Part shown: piece by piece, positions 11,301 through 22,448 of the stretch | How positions within the stretch are numbered: position 1 is the stretch's first letter | How the letters are laid out: every line of letters starts with the position of its first letter | Assembly: GCA_008508345.1 (NCBI GenBank) | Contig: QNGE01000283.1 | Span: forward strand, 107,164-171,163 | Source of the DNA: Paragonimus westermani | Taxonomy: Eukaryota > Platyhelminthes > Trematoda > Plagiorchiida > Troglotrematidae | Length of the DNA: 64,000 nt | Direction of reading: 5' to 3' | Translations under genes and position numbers: made by a program | The notes under the pieces: model-generated | What the model was told of the DNA's origin: nothing | What the model saw: only the letters and a program-made list of their open reading frames with translations | The model's database searches: none

Positions 11301-14300
11301 ATTCATCAGCAACAACGGCGGCATTAATTTAGTGACTGCCGTCTGTTTATATTGGCCGTATAGCCCTAATAAAAACAGATCGAGCTATTTTTGTTTGGGG
11401 ATAAAAGAGGAAGTAGGGGCTAGATCTATGTCCAAACTTCAAGGGGTCCACCCATGTTTCAATGAACGCGACGTTCTTTTGTGCATTTATACTAATGACA
11501 CCTCATTATATGGCTTAACAATCGACTACAGGCAACAACCATTTGCATATATGTAGATTGGAACTTGTTGCATCGCTAATTTTTCTCTCATCTTGTTGCT
11601 TTCTGCTTGTTCCACTTCATTTTCAGCCCAAACGCTGGACTAGATTTCTCAGTGATTTGGTTGACCCTTTTCGTGACGAGCGCGATTCCGGCGCCCTAAT
11701 TTTCACGCCCATATCACTTCTGCTTGGTCTCAGCATTCCAATTTGGTGGCCCATGACATCTGGAACCCATGTGACAATTGATCTTGGTTAGTATGGTAGA
11801 TGGTGCAACAGGCCGCGTTTTCTGACATAAGATGTCATACAATTTGTGATTGTAGGTTGAGTACACCTACCCATGGTTGGTCAGAGTTGTTATCCTTCAC
11901 TTGGTAATAATGGTGCAAATCGTACAAACTGCGGTTGCCTCGACTGCCATTGCCTAACTTTGAACAAGCTAATATCACTTGATAACGAGCACCATGTGTT
12001 GATAAAACGAAAATCTTACTCTTTTGTGGACTAGCATTTCTGAATACAACAGGCTGTCTGACAAATTTTGTATTATGTGTTTAACACATACACGTGAATA
12101 GCAACAAGGTTGATAAACAAACGTTTTGTTTAGTGAAGGTGGATAACCGGTCTGGGCGTAGACAATATGTGAACGTACTCCTCGTTATCAGTTACGATAT
12201 TCAGCTTGGTAAGCGAAAAGTTTGCCTGCCCTCTGCTACTGCTTTGTTAAATAGGTTCTCATTAACTCATGTACACCAACTGGTTGACATTAGTAAAACT
12301 GGATCTCCTGTGTGTTGGCTGTGGCACCGTAGCTGGTTGTTTTCACAGTCCGACTGTGTTCTGGAGTTTTGCTACTATCCTCCTCGGGTAATTTTTTTGT
12401 TGTATCTATGGTTACAAGTAATCGCCATTGTTGACATCGATTTATCGGTGATTGATATTGATGCCTGACTAATTCACAGCATGCCAGAAGTCTCCATTTT
12501 ACAGATGGATGTGACAAAGCAACTGGAACCTAATTCGTGGGATCCTTATTTTTTAACCTCTGCATTCGACCGGAAGGAACTTATCGTGATCCTAAAGCCT
12601 GTTCATAAAAATAAGTGGGTGAACTCGGAAAGAAATGTCTTGGAAAGAGCTGCAAAGAATTTTCGGCCCATCGGAGAGGCTTGCAACCACTTTCATGTAA
12701 TGTTGACCTTTAACCTTCGATTCGGTCGGTCGCTAGGTCTTCAGCATGACAGGTAACACCCCTTAACCTCGATCAGCCACAAGGTTTAGCATAGCCTGTG
12801 ATAACGTTCACTATGACTTCTCACTCACATTTGAGTCTCCTATAGATTAGCAAACTTGCCACCTCTTGTCTGAACATGCTACCCAATACTACCACAAATC
12901 GTTGAAAACAGTTGCAGATTTTATTGTGCTTAACGGCCAAAATTCATCAAAAGCACACGACCGGTTTCGTAACTGTTATCACTCATCAGTTATGCGTACC
13001 AAGTTAACTTAGACCAAACATCCTACTATAGGAACGTCGGATGTTGAACCTTGTATGTAATTATGCCATCTTGAGGTTTGATGCAAACTGTTCAGTGCAG
13101 TTCCAGGTGGTGCTCTTGAAATCCACCCTATTCTACGTATTCCGCTAAGTCTGTGCTAAACGACGCAGCTGACTTGCAAATGACTGTGGTGCTCTAGACA
13201 CTCTTGTGGTGAAATTGCCTTCTTCATTTTGTCCCACCAAGTATTCCTCTTCCTGTCACACGCCCTCCGCTAGTTGACTTTTATTTCTCGACGGCGGGGT
13301 TGCTTATAACCAGTAAAACGTTCCATGTAGTTTGTCAAATTGATAAGGATCGATTTTGCCCTCACTGCAGTGCTGTTGCTGGTTAGACGCTCAGAATTGT
13401 TTGGATCTCTACTCAGTGCCCGTTTGGGTCAAACTGTTCCAGCCAGCTGAGCAGTTTGACTAGTTCTTTTGCTTTCGTGACTATCCGGTATTGGGGAAAC
13501 AGTGATGTGAAATGAGCACAGACAATAACACGCTGTGCATTCAAGGGTTCACTCCTGATTGACCAAAAGTTTGTGACCAGGTGACACTAACTGTAGCTGA
13601 TCTTCCTACCCACTTTTTATCAGTGTTTGGATTACGCTGTTTGGCTGCTGTGAGATAGATTTTAAGACGTTACTCCGCCGCCTTACTTTGGGACAGAAGC
13701 GTCCAGGTTGAAATCCCCGCCCAGCAACATGATGTCTGAAAGCTTAGTGTGTACTTCAGAAAATCAAGAGCCATGTCATAGGACGGACTGTTGTCATCAT
13801 CGGAGAATTTTCTTTTTGACCGTATATACGTTCTCTTCTTTGTCGGTAGAATCTGACTGAAGTTTTGCGTCTGGTAGCCTAAACTTCATCATTCGCTGAT
13901 ACTCAGTCGACCAAGTTTTGCTTCGCTTCAGAGCTTACCGCGACCTCCCCTCCTGATTGACTATGAGACTCGATTTTCACAATGGGCTCATTTTATTGTC
14001 CAAAGGCGAGATTGGCTGAATTAAGCTGCTGGGATTGTAGCGAGAAGGCGTCCAATAAAGCACAATCTTTATTGTCCAAATCGCCAGTTACATGCAACAC
14101 TCTCTCTTTCGTTTATGAGTCATAATTCCAACCCGCAACACCCCCGGTTTCCGTTNGAACTCGCACCTCCGGCCTGACAATCCACCACAGGATTATGAAT
14201 ATCATCATCATCATCATCATAACAGCTATAAGACTGACCATTCTTTGGTTCCATTTCTGTGGTTCGGGCCGTCGGTTACTTCAACAGTGACGTGTAATAC

Positions 14301-16397
14301 CTTAGAAGGAGGCGACGTTACTTTGATGTGCTTTGTGGAGGCGGAGACATCTTCGAGTTAGTACTCCTGAGAATTGGTTGTTAATTTTTCATAACTTTTG
14401 GGTTGGATCCAGCAAAGGCACATTTCTCTGCCGACCGTTGCTGCTTAATTTGAAGTGGACATTACTCCCACAGAACGTCTGTATTGTTCAACATCTCATT
14501 CGTCCTATCCATCATTGGGCTTTCTCCGTAGGCTCGTAGGCGTTCTGCCCTCTTGTGACACGTCAAAGAAATGAAGTGAAGTTCTCATATTTTTTCATTA
14601 ATAAGTTAGAATGTGTCACACTGGCTGCGTCCTCCTACTGTTCGAATGCTTTGACAGATCAAACTTTGCTAGGACACCTGATAGATTTAAGCCTAGTCTC
14701 ACCAGTTGCCTTTCACAGGCCAGTTTACGGTCGTATAATTTCATAGCTTCTGTCCAAATGGAACAGATCAGCTCCTTTATTCTGCATCATCATTACCCAC
14801 TTTCCACCATACTTTCGTTCGTTTTGTGCAGGTGTGACGTGCAGTGAAATCACCACATGGACGCCCCCACCGTTGGCCTGGTCTGGTGTCCTTTCGATCG
14901 CTGTCGGAGATAGTATGGCTGCTTTGGTTGGGCGCGCATGGGGACGTCGACGATGGCCGGGATCTCACCGTACGCTGCTGGGCTCCGTTGCTTCTTGGAC
15001 AAGCCAGGTGAGTCATACGAGATGAATGTTCTCCCACGTTGTTTTCATTGAGCCGTTTCAATAGTTTTGGGGTTCTGGTGTTTTTTTAAATATTCAGTTT
15101 TTTCTTCCCAAATTAAAGGGCACATCTCAGTTCCGCTTTTGTTTTACTTACAAGTGTGTGACCATGTTAGGAGGCAAACTCACAAAAACAAACTAGTCAG
15201 GCCGCGGTGACGGCTGACGAAATCAGACAGCAACAAAGCACTGGGGGGCACGTCGGACCAACATGCTGGATACGTGCAAGTGAGCGTGTGTCGCGACAGG
15301 TGGATACGTGCAAGGGGGTGGGGGCGTCACGCCAGCCCGAGAAACTAACTTGAAACACCGGGTTCCCTTCAATAACTTCATCAGCGCAGAAAGAAGACAT
15401 ATGTTGCGATATGTTAACATTTCGTTTACTCTCATCAGTCGCGAACGTAAAACATGCAAGTTATATATGACAGACAGTTAAGGATAGACAGGGTATGGAC
15501 ACGCACACAATCAGACCACGTATTATGTCATCACCACCCACTTTTGTGCCCATAGCGCCGGTTGGTGAGCTCCAATCAGCATGGCTTCGCTAAAGGCCAG
15601 TAGCTTCGGGTTCTGATGACGTAACAATATTTTGAAACTAACGCCTATGGATTTGGCCTTAATTGGCCACTTGGAAACGAAGTGGCCTAAACAAGCAGAC
15701 AGTGACTCATCACTATTTCATGATGTATATTTACAGGCATCTCACTCATTTGGTCGAACTGGTTTCTGGCAATACAGCGTGTTTTCCACACCTGCGTCTT
15801 TCTTGTCTCTGCGCAAGTAGACTAGGGGAAGCCGCATAGCAGGAACCCAGGTCTAGCATTCAAGCCGTATTAGATCTTTTGGCAAGAGAAAGGCGTGTTA
15901 CATCAGGCCACTTATCATGCAACCATTCAGGCAAAATAGTTCTCGAAGCGTTAAGAGGGCATCAGAATAGATCGCAAATTGTTGAACACATACTAGTTTC
16001 ATATGCACCGAACATTGATTTTCGTCTTCGTAATTTTCAAGCCTGATAACTCTTGTACTCATTGAATAGTGTGGCCGCGATTGGGCAAATGAATTGAGTT
16101 TCACACCTTAGATTTTAGCTTAATTATCAACCTGATCGGTCGCCATTGACTGTTGTATATTTCTTCTAGAAAGTCTCTGCGCTAATTTAGGCAAACAACT
16201 TGGATGAATTTGGATTCAGTTCGGTTCTTCATTTAATGCTGATGCACTTGCCCCACTCTGTGTGGTACACTGGCGGGTTTAGACATGGTCCCGTATGGTG
16301 TTTCATTCACCTTTTGGTCGAATTCTTTCAGTGTTTCCCGTTGGATGATTTGTGAGCAACCAACCTGTACTTCTCAATGGTATGCCTCGAGTGTCTT

Positions 16398-16443
<46 letters not shown>

Positions 16444-17833
16444 AACCTGATAGTTTTGCTCTGTTGAAAGCGTTTCTACCTATTTTTTAACCAAACATTT
16501 CGGTAACGTCATCAACAGCACACAGCCTCTCACTTCGAATGTCGTTGGCCGAAACTATGGCAGACACTGTCCACACCCGCTCGCAGTGACTCATCCGTCC
16601 TAAAACGACAAATAAAAAATGACACTAAACAAATTTTTGCGAACACTAGTGATAGTCTCGAGTCTTGCATGATTATGTGCTCATTGATCCACGACGTCTT
16701 ATATCTTCGGAGGCTGTTTGACACCATTATTGAACGGCGTTCCGCCTTGTTTTGTAAATAACATTCTATAGGCTGTTTTTTCCATATAAAAAAGATACCT
16801 GTGTTTAGTGAGCGCGTGTGCATTCATCAGTTTTTCTTGGTAGTAGCTTGCAAATCTGTTTTCTGTCGGAACCCTTCTATACTACCTCAGACTCTGATTT
16901 TAAGGTATTAGTATGTTTCATGTGACGTTGAACGCTTTACTCATGTTAACTCTAAATTTGTTGCGCTGCCTTACACTGAGCTGTTACATGTTGATCGCCT
17001 GCGTGCCTCTATGAGTATATCCAAGATTATTCATTCGACAGTCGCCTCCAGCCCTTAGAGTCTACTTTCTGATCATGTTCAAGTCTTTTAGGATCGCGTA
17101 CGATGACTCAATTTATTACATCTTTGTTTTACTGATAACCGTCAACTTACCCCGTATTGTTCCGCACACGTTTATTTTCTGGCTACACGTTGATCCACTT
17201 GATCAGAATTAAATTCACTGCTGCTCGAGCCTCTGCACAACTTTTCTCACAGGAATACAATTCTGTTTGATTAAAATCTCTCTTTCCTTCGATCCACACA
17301 CATGTGTGGAGTTTTTTTTTTCTGGACGCACAAGTTCAAGGTGGATTTCTATACAACACTAGTCGGTTTCTGTCAAGCGAGTTCAATCAAAAAATTTATT
17401 AGTGTATCACACCCTGTCTGTCACAAGACAACAGTAAACACCATGATAGTATAGATGCTTTCAGTTTTCTGATGTACTGTCAGCAAACTTTTAAAAACAC
17501 ATCGTTTTACTTAACGACTGCTTTGTGTATAATTTTTTTTGCTGAACTTTGTCCATACCATTTAGCCCATCAAGCGGACAGTTTATATTGTCTCCGTGTA
17601 GCTGTTCCACTTTGTTGGATGCTGCTAATTGTTTACTACCTACGGGGTTTTTTTGTCCCATTTTTCAGCTTGCTGTCTGGCTACCGGTTGCTCGCATTCA
17701 TCGATGGTATTGGCCACTCGGCCTTGCGCCTATCACAATGGGTGTACTTACTGAAGCATACACTGAGCAGATTGACAACCTCGCAGTTCCGTTAGTGGTC
17801 ATGACCATGTTCCTTACCGCGTCCACTGCGTGA
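4297..17833 (+). CDS. DOLK: Dolichol kinase, complete four-exon gene
   Basis: DOLK phosphorylates dolichol with CTP in the ER membrane, the last step of dolichyl-phosphate synthesis needed for N-glycosylation, O-mannosylation and GPI anchors. The join 4297-5388, 11627-11786, 14832-15007, 17669-17833 gives 530 aa, against 538 in human. Intron phases are 0, 1 and 0, all GT-AG. Visible family landmarks are FTIGEALLL in the N-terminal membrane region, LRKVFHFAIG near residue 315, DPFRDERDSG ending at residue 386, the nucleotide-binding-type GD (443-444) with A447, G451 and G455, RRRWPG, and EAYTEQIDN near the C-terminus. Many hydrophobic segments fit a polytopic ER protein. The usual KKTxEG after the glycines reads HRTLLG. 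Vertebrate DOLK is intronless. The plus-strand gene converges on the minus-strand MYPT gene. Confidence 0.93.
6491..6848 (-). mobile_element. tRNA-derived SINE, copy A
   Basis: On the minus strand this copy runs from a head (CCTAATCGCGGGGTTATCG) through an A box (TGGCGCAGTGGTCAA) and a B box (GAGTTCAAATCTC) to a tail ending near TTCAACTTGAAAA. The same roughly 355-bp unit recurs at 28649-29005 and, on the plus strand, at 57420-57725, with fragments elsewhere. The anticodon-loop region reads TCTCATGATT, which resembles tRNA-Met. It ends one base before an N. Confidence 0.85.
7076..7081 (-). terminator. AATAAA poly(A) signal after candidate nested exon
   Basis: A minus-strand AATAAA lies 40 nt downstream of the stop codon of the 7121-7447 candidate exon. 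The spacing is ordinary for a 3' UTR, but the hexamer also occurs by chance in sequence of this composition. Confidence 0.35.
7121..7447 (-). CDS. Candidate terminal exon of an unknown nested gene
   Basis: I do not recognise this protein. The minus-strand frame encodes about 108 residues of well-mixed composition, beginning GLSDEAGNICLVVTFDHE and containing ESLARSLLRHLAVSLENVQ, with no ATG needed if it is an internal or terminal exon. It ends at a stop with AATAAA 40 nt later. A strong donor (CAG, then GTGAGC, on the minus strand near 7500) precedes it. An acceptor AAAG at 7449-7448 would restore phase after a 59-nt mini-intron, joining an upstream stretch that includes VQDVSLRGRIIYRKSARS. 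It lies antisense inside DOLK intron 1 beside a SINE. It could be a nested gene, a decayed retrocopy or chance. Confidence 0.4.
   Translation of the reverse strand, partial: GLSDEAGNICLVVTFDHELKIIACTLHESGYSEEFRTKIAIVVQLAKILLAAEYPTFIPLTIKVESLARSLLRHLAVSLENVQHTHAAQFIHRFVADHPDFEGQSASP
7862..7941. repeat. AT/CA-rich imperfect microsatellite
   Basis: This is an imperfect alternation of TA, CA and TG dinucleotides (ACATATATAT- and TACGTATA-like runs) over about 80 bp in DOLK intron 1. Any open frame here is low-complexity (repeated Thr-Tyr-Ile) and not a gene. Confidence 0.9.
9690..10058 (-). other. Unassigned 122-codon open frame in DOLK intron 1
   Basis: This minus-strand frame has balanced composition in its middle (LNLTEEFSKTTFQRAYKDAE, LKIVLKQQWHNMNLASF). 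No domain is recognised and neither end has a convincing splice site. It may be a relic of a mobile-element ORF, or chance. The plus-strand frame at 9751-10008 is its complement shadow. Confidence 0.25.
11627..11786 (+). CDS. DOLK: DOLK exon 2 (residues 365-417 plus one base)
   Basis: The exon begins after CATTTTCAG in phase 0 and encodes PKRWTRFLSDLVDPFRDERD, then SGALIFTPISLLLGLSIPIW. DPF-DERDSG-L is one of the most conserved blocks in dolichol kinases. It ends in phase 1 before GTTAGT. The 160-nt length and phases join exons 1 and 3 without a gap. Confidence 0.92.
13681..13850 (-). mobile_element. LINE endonuclease fragment
   Basis: Minus-strand frames give SDDDNSPSYDMALDFLKYTL and, after a frame change, DIMLLGGDFNLDASVPK. 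The GDFN block is the hallmark of APE-type endonucleases in non-LTR retrotransposons, preceded by the usual RPPNSxxxxS...YL segment. The copy is short and frameshifted. No RT portion is recognised alongside it. Confidence 0.65.
14034..14190 (+). repeat. Unclassified interspersed repeat R1, copy 1 (gapped)
   Basis: The core TGTAGCGAGAAGGCG plus AATAAAGCACA, followed by GAGTCAT and CCCGGTTTCCG, matches the reverse complement of 53537-53400. After the N at 14156 the segment CACCTCCGGCCTGACA matches the far end of that same copy near 53015-53030. Roughly 360 bp present in copy 2 are absent here exactly at the N, so the N may mark an unresolved gap. The AATAAA suggests a poly(A)-signal-bearing end such as an LTR R region. 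Confidence 0.65.
14201..14220. repeat. (ATC)n microsatellite
   Basis: Six to seven perfect ATC triplets follow the R1 repeat copy in DOLK intron 2. The triplet is a permutation of the window's opening (ATG)n read on the other strand. Confidence 0.9.
14832..15007 (+). CDS. DOLK: DOLK exon 3 (residues 418-476), nucleotide-binding segment
   Basis: The exon follows GTTTTGTGCAG and completes a split glycine codon. It encodes LAWSGVLSIAVGDSMAALVG, then RAWGRRRWPGSHRTLLGSVA and SWTSQ. It aligns with the segment described as the CTP-binding region of human dolichol kinase (D-x2-A-x3-G-x3-G-x7-KKTxEG). D444, A447, G451 and G455 are kept, but KKTxEG reads HRTLLG. It ends in phase 0 at AGCCAG before GTGAGT. 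A second AG at 14843-14844 gives the wrong phase and is rejected. Confidence 0.92.
15267..15314. repeat. Local 14-bp direct duplication
   Basis: TGGATACGTGCAAG occurs at 15267-15280 and again at 15301-15314, a 34-bp period in a locally GC-rich stretch that also contains CACGTCGGACC and GTGTCGCGACAGG. It looks like a small tandem duplication. Confidence 0.7.
16401..16440. repeat. (AT)20 microsatellite
   Basis: Twenty perfect AT dinucleotides lie in DOLK intron 3. Perfect repeats of this length are usually polymorphic. Confidence 0.98.
17669..17833 (+). CDS. DOLK: DOLK exon 4 (residues 477-530 and stop)
   Basis: The exon follows CCCATTTTTCAG in phase 0 and encodes the last two membrane segments around MGVLTEAYTEQIDNLAVPLV, ending MTMFLTASTA before TGA. 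EAYTxQIDNLxxPL is the conserved dolichol kinase C-terminus. The spacing from exon 3 (31 residues to EAY against about 36 in human) shows no further exon is needed. Confidence 0.92.
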   Translation, partial: LAVWLPVARIHRWYWPLGLAPITMGVLTEAYTEQIDNLAVPLVVMTMFLTASTA

Positions 17834-20800
17834 TCTTTTCGGTGCTGAAACAGTTGATTGATTGCAGTATTTTTTATCCAATATGATTTTTGTAAATTGT
17901 TGAGATTTCCTGAGATATTCTTACCTTCTGTTACTTGTGGTCTGTGCTAAAATTTAGGGTTTACCAGACGCCCTTGACGATTGCTTTTCATGATCTGTGT
18001 TCATCGGAAGTAGTCAGGTGGTTATCAGTATTGACCTGCTGCTTTACTGAACCGGGATACCAGCCAACCGGGCAGTCTGGTGAATTCGAATAATCTCGTC
18101 TATAATCTGGCTGTTATTGCCGTGGATCGCTCATCAGAACTGCCAACATTAACACTGTAGTTGATCGCATAGATCTACTAGAGTTTGCTAGTTCAGACAT
18201 CCCACTTATTTAATGGTATATTTTAGTACGATTGTGTGACATTCCTACCAAATTCAGTGGTAGCTGTTTTTGCGCCGTTCAGGCTTTCGGTTAACTTACA
18301 TTTCCATTGTGTAATCCTACTCAGATTTTGACCAATTTTGCGTAGCACTGACATGTTTGTGGATTCACACTGCCCGTGTGTATGTTTATATGCAGCCTAA
18401 ATTAACATTCCCACCTTAATTATTTACTACTCGAGCTTTTGTGAGGCGTTTTGAGGGCTTCTTCGGTTAGACTGAGTTCAAGCTGTTCGAAACCGTTCCT
18501 GCCTTGCTACCTTAGTTTCATACATGCTGAGCCGACAGTACACATGTTTGAGTCTGTTCATTCCTATTTTTTGTCAGGCTGATTTTATTGTTTACTGTGC
18601 TTCTAATCTGCGAGAACTAAGTAAAAGTTAGCTAAGAATCTTTCACATTGTCCTGTAGGCAACCGTTTTAAGTTTCTCCGATAAGACGTGAGTGGTGTGT
18701 CGTCTTCGCTAGACCTAATGAAAACGAATATCGCCGAGAGTCCTTTGTTTCTATTTTACGGTTTGTCATTTCAGACATCAAAAGCCATCAGCTTGACTGG
18801 ATGGCATCTCAGCAAATAGGCGCTTATCATAGTGCTGCTAAAGAATATGTCGGACAAATGTTCTTGTCTTGGTAAAATAAAGACAAGGTTGTTTAAAAGC
18901 ATTGCTAATTGATGTTCATCCGGGCACGCTGTTGACCGTAACTCGTTACCTTGTTGGGCGATGTTTCAAATCGGTGATTCGAGTGATCACGAAGTTCCTA
19001 ACTAGACACACACCTGGGTACTCGGGACATTCTTAGTTTGACTGTGTACTTCTTGATCGCCTTTCTGTTTTACCTAATCATTGATGATCTTGGTGACTAA
19101 GATCAGGCGAACTAAACGCTTAGCTGGTATATGAAGTGCATAGTCGAATCACCGCACACTTTTTTCTTATTTGATCAGTTGGACACAATTCCGAGGTATT
19201 TGGTTCTAAGCGCTGTCGAACGTGTATGCTGCTCATACGTTCACCACTCTTGAGATAGACCAACTGACCGTAGCAACTTCTGTCAAACACGGCATATCTG
19301 CTCACGTCTTCGTTTTAAAGCAATCAGGTTTCTGAGTAACAAAACAGCGTAAATTACACATAAGGATTATACGCCTACCTCTCAGTGACATATGGAAGTC
19401 TTTTCGACTCTACAGTTGACACAGAGACAACATATCCTTTTTCCGCCGACAACTCAACACTAAAATCTGACGAGATGGTGTACCCAGGTTTGTGAAACAG
19501 CTCGTTATTTTAGGCGCAGTACTTGCAGTGAAAAGCTTGAGACCGAGATCACCTGTTCCAAAGTAGCACCCCGTACAAACCAGCCCACTCACCGATCTTA
19601 TTCTGCATGACGTGCATACTTCTGGCGTAGTGCCCGGAATAAGTCTTGCACCAGAATCACTGGATTTTCCATGGATACCTTTTTGAATGCTGTCCATGAC
19701 AAAGGTAAACGAAGATAGCCATCGATAAGCACCAGTCTTGAGATACTCTTCCAGTTTCCTGAACTAGACGAAAGTGTTTTATAATCTTTGTTTTCTGCCT
19801 CTCTTCATCATCCTTGAAGAGAGAGGTTGGGGATAAATCTTGTCTTATGACCTTTTCAGTTTTTGCAGTTTCAGCCTCGGCTACCGTTACCTCTGATGGA
19901 TGACCGTCCGTAATGCAATAACTGGTTGCTCGTCTCCTATAGATCTCCACTGTCATGTTCGGTCTGCACGCTGTTTTTCAAAATGTTCAACTGGTCTTTC
20001 ATGTCTGATTGGTAATAGGCGAACTATCTTTTTCAAATCTGGCCTAACTAACACGGTGAACGTTTTTGGATTAACCTATGCCGATAACCGGGGCCAAAAA
20101 ATGCCTGCGCATGACTGTCCCCAAAAGTGGCTTGCACTGTACCACTTACAGTTTCATTTCCGTACCTCACAATCAGTGTAAACTAACACCAACTTGGCGA
20201 TCAACACAATCACAAATCAAAGATACTTGTACTCCACTACTCCCTGATAAGACAGCCTATTCCGCCTCCTCTGCATCGTGATACCGGAACGTTCGTACAA
20301 CTTTTACAGGTTCGTAAGAGCGCCTTGTGTCACATTCTTACTACATGTGAACAATTGTTTTCGGCAGCGTGTAACCGGTGTACTAGGCCTGATGACACAC
20401 GATTATCCACTTGCAAGTGTGCTTTGGACACCAGTGCGATCTCCAATGTAGTTTGACTGCACGATTTAGTGCCATCATAAACCTTGAGAGAAAAGCACCT
20501 TAGTAACCGTCATTTGGATGTTAACTCAGACGAGCGATGATTCCAGAATTATAGGTTCGTGTCACAGGAACTAGACACGTATCACAATTCCCACAGACTT
20601 GTGGGGTTACGTGCAGGATGAGGTCTGTGATATGGAAACAATGCTTACCAGTTACCCTTGCTATAGAAAACGACTGTCACCCAAGGATGAATTGCAAACA
20701 AAACTTTGAGGGGAGGAGTAATTAGGGGAATTTGTAGTGATTAAATAATGCTGTTGTCGTAGACTGGTAACTTTCGGTGTTTCTATAGACTCGTGATACC

Positions 20801-22448
20801 CCATCCGTAATCTCTGGCTCGAAGTTCTGCTGTACGTGAAGGCCTCGGAGCCAATGATTTAAAACTGTGACGTTTGACGATGTGAGGTATGCCTAACCGG
20901 AGAGCGCAGTAAGACTGATTTCTGGTTACGATCACTGCTGTACTTAGTAGGCGTATGTAAACCTATACTGACTTCCGAATTATGCCGGAGGTTTTTCGGT
21001 CGATGGAATAGCACGCCTAAGATAATCGTTCGTGCGCTGGGGATGTTCTTTGTTCAAGAGTATATTTTTGACTTCATCAGTACTCCTGTTCTCGGATACA
21101 GCTTCGCCTGTGAATAAAATAGCATGCCTCGTACGCCCGGATACCAAAAACCAAGGGCTGGAAGGGACTGTTGGGAACGAGTGTATGCGCTGTGCGTGAC
21201 GTGTCACCGGGGAGAATGTGGCTACACTACCGCCAAAGATATGAATACATAGCAGTCTTGCAAAATGACGTTTGCACTCGTTCTGGAATTTCACATACCC
21301 GTAATGGATGCCTTACAACAAAAATTCGACTTTTGCGGTCACAACACTTCAGCTGTGGGTACGGTCTTGTATGCTTGTAGGACTACCTAGACGGCTTTAC
21401 ACATTTGGTAGTTTGGCGCTGAGAATAAAACTGTCCTTCTTCCGACTACTCTCCTTTGGCTTGCTTGATGCAGTTGTGTGTGGTCAATTCACAACGCTAG
21501 TCAGCGTAGCCGCACTCATCAGTGCAGTGCACAGATGTGGTGACCACGCTGGAGGTATTTCAATTACCACAGCGTTTAGTGTTTGTGTACTATCCTTGAT
21601 GCGCTTCTCAACATTCTTTTCGGAAAACACAAACAAGAAGGCGCCGTGAAGTCCGTCATTTGAACAACGTGAGCATGTCGGTTTCTCTCTTATTACTACC
21701 AACGTAGTTGTGAGGATAACTGAAGTGTTCAGGATTGGTTTACCAATTCACACACCAGTCATAAATGTTCAACTGGGACAGGTTGTAACATCAAAATCTT
21801 TCTTTTCGTATCTAAGCTAATGTATCATCTTACAGAGTACTGAACCGGCGTTCAATATTAATCTACATTTTCTAATGACTTGAAAGCGGCCTGCTACAAT
21901 CGTCGTGGTGAATATTTCGTTAATTAGTTAAATTTCCACAATTAGCTAATAACAGTGTCGGAACATAATTGTTGGTACACAAGCATTCTCACTGCCGTAT
22001 GGGAATACCACACAGTAGTGAAAAACTAATCAATTAGTTAATGAAATAAGAAATTGGCTAAATTGTCTGTATTTGTAATCACCGTTTTGATTGAATTTCA
22101 ATAACTCCTGTCACAAATCCTTGGTTCTCACTTATCATTGGCATACAGATGGGTTCGGATAAACCATCAAATAAATGGGATTCCATGTGTGTGCACTTTC
22201 ATGCTGTGGAACTCACCGTCATGCTGTAGCAAGGTTATTTGGCTCGAAAGATAGCTAACAGTCGTTTTCACGGCTCATTATTGCAATTGTTCATACAAAT
22301 GTTTTCGTATAAATGCATCATACTGTACACGAGTGAATGTCACGTGAATAACAGCATGACTGTCGTTTTCCATGGGATATGTTGATGCATTTTTTGAGAT
22401 TAATGTTGAAGTCCCTGTATGGTTGGTTCGAGCTGAGAGCGTTGCATT
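17834..22448. other. Intergenic region between convergent DOLK and MYPT
   Basis: Both 3' UTRs should lie here. The first plus-strand AATAAA after DOLK is at 18876, about 1 kb past the stop. Open frames at 19410-19956 (-), 19900-20281 (+), 20980-21294 (-) and 21171-21649 (+) show no domains. AT-rich inverted motifs around TTAATTAGTTAA occur at 21918-22060. No clear minus-strand AATAAA is seen near the MYPT stop. Confidence 0.6.
18876..18881 (+). terminator. DOLK: Possible DOLK poly(A) signal
   Basis: AATAAA lies about 1,040 nt downstream of the DOLK stop and is the nearest canonical hexamer on this strand. A variant hexamer closer to the stop may be used instead. Confidence 0.3.

Larger units (their letters stand above)
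5389..11626 (+). other. DOLK: DOLK intron 1
   Basis: This 6.2-kb GT-AG intron has donor GTAAGT and acceptor CATTTTCAG. It contains a SINE copy (6491-6848), a single N at 6849, a candidate nested minus-strand exon (7121-7447) and an AT-rich microsatellite (7862-7941). Open frames at 9126-9483 (+), 9690-10058 (-) and 11248-11556 (+) have no recognisable domain. Nothing else is identifiable between 10.1 and 11.6 kb. Confidence 0.85.
11787..14831 (+). other. DOLK: DOLK intron 2
   Basis: This 3.0-kb GT-AG intron contains a minus-strand LINE endonuclease scrap (13681-13850), a copy of an unclassified repeat (14034-14190) with an N at 14156, and an (ATC)n tract (14201-14220). Open frames at 12094-12756 and 14333-14746 show no domain. 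Nothing recognisable lies between 12.8 and 13.6 kb. Confidence 0.85.
15008..17668 (+). other. DOLK: DOLK intron 3
   Basis: This 2.7-kb GT-AG intron has donor GTGAGT and acceptor CATTTTTCAG. It contains a duplicated TGGATACGTGCAAG (15267 and 15301) and an (AT)20 tract (16401-16440). No coding region or known element is recognised in the rest. Confidence 0.85.

Noticed and set aside
17472..17795. 107-codon hydrophobic frame overlapping DOLK exon 4
   Set aside because: It is in a different frame from the conserved EAYTEQIDN exon and lies mostly in the intron.
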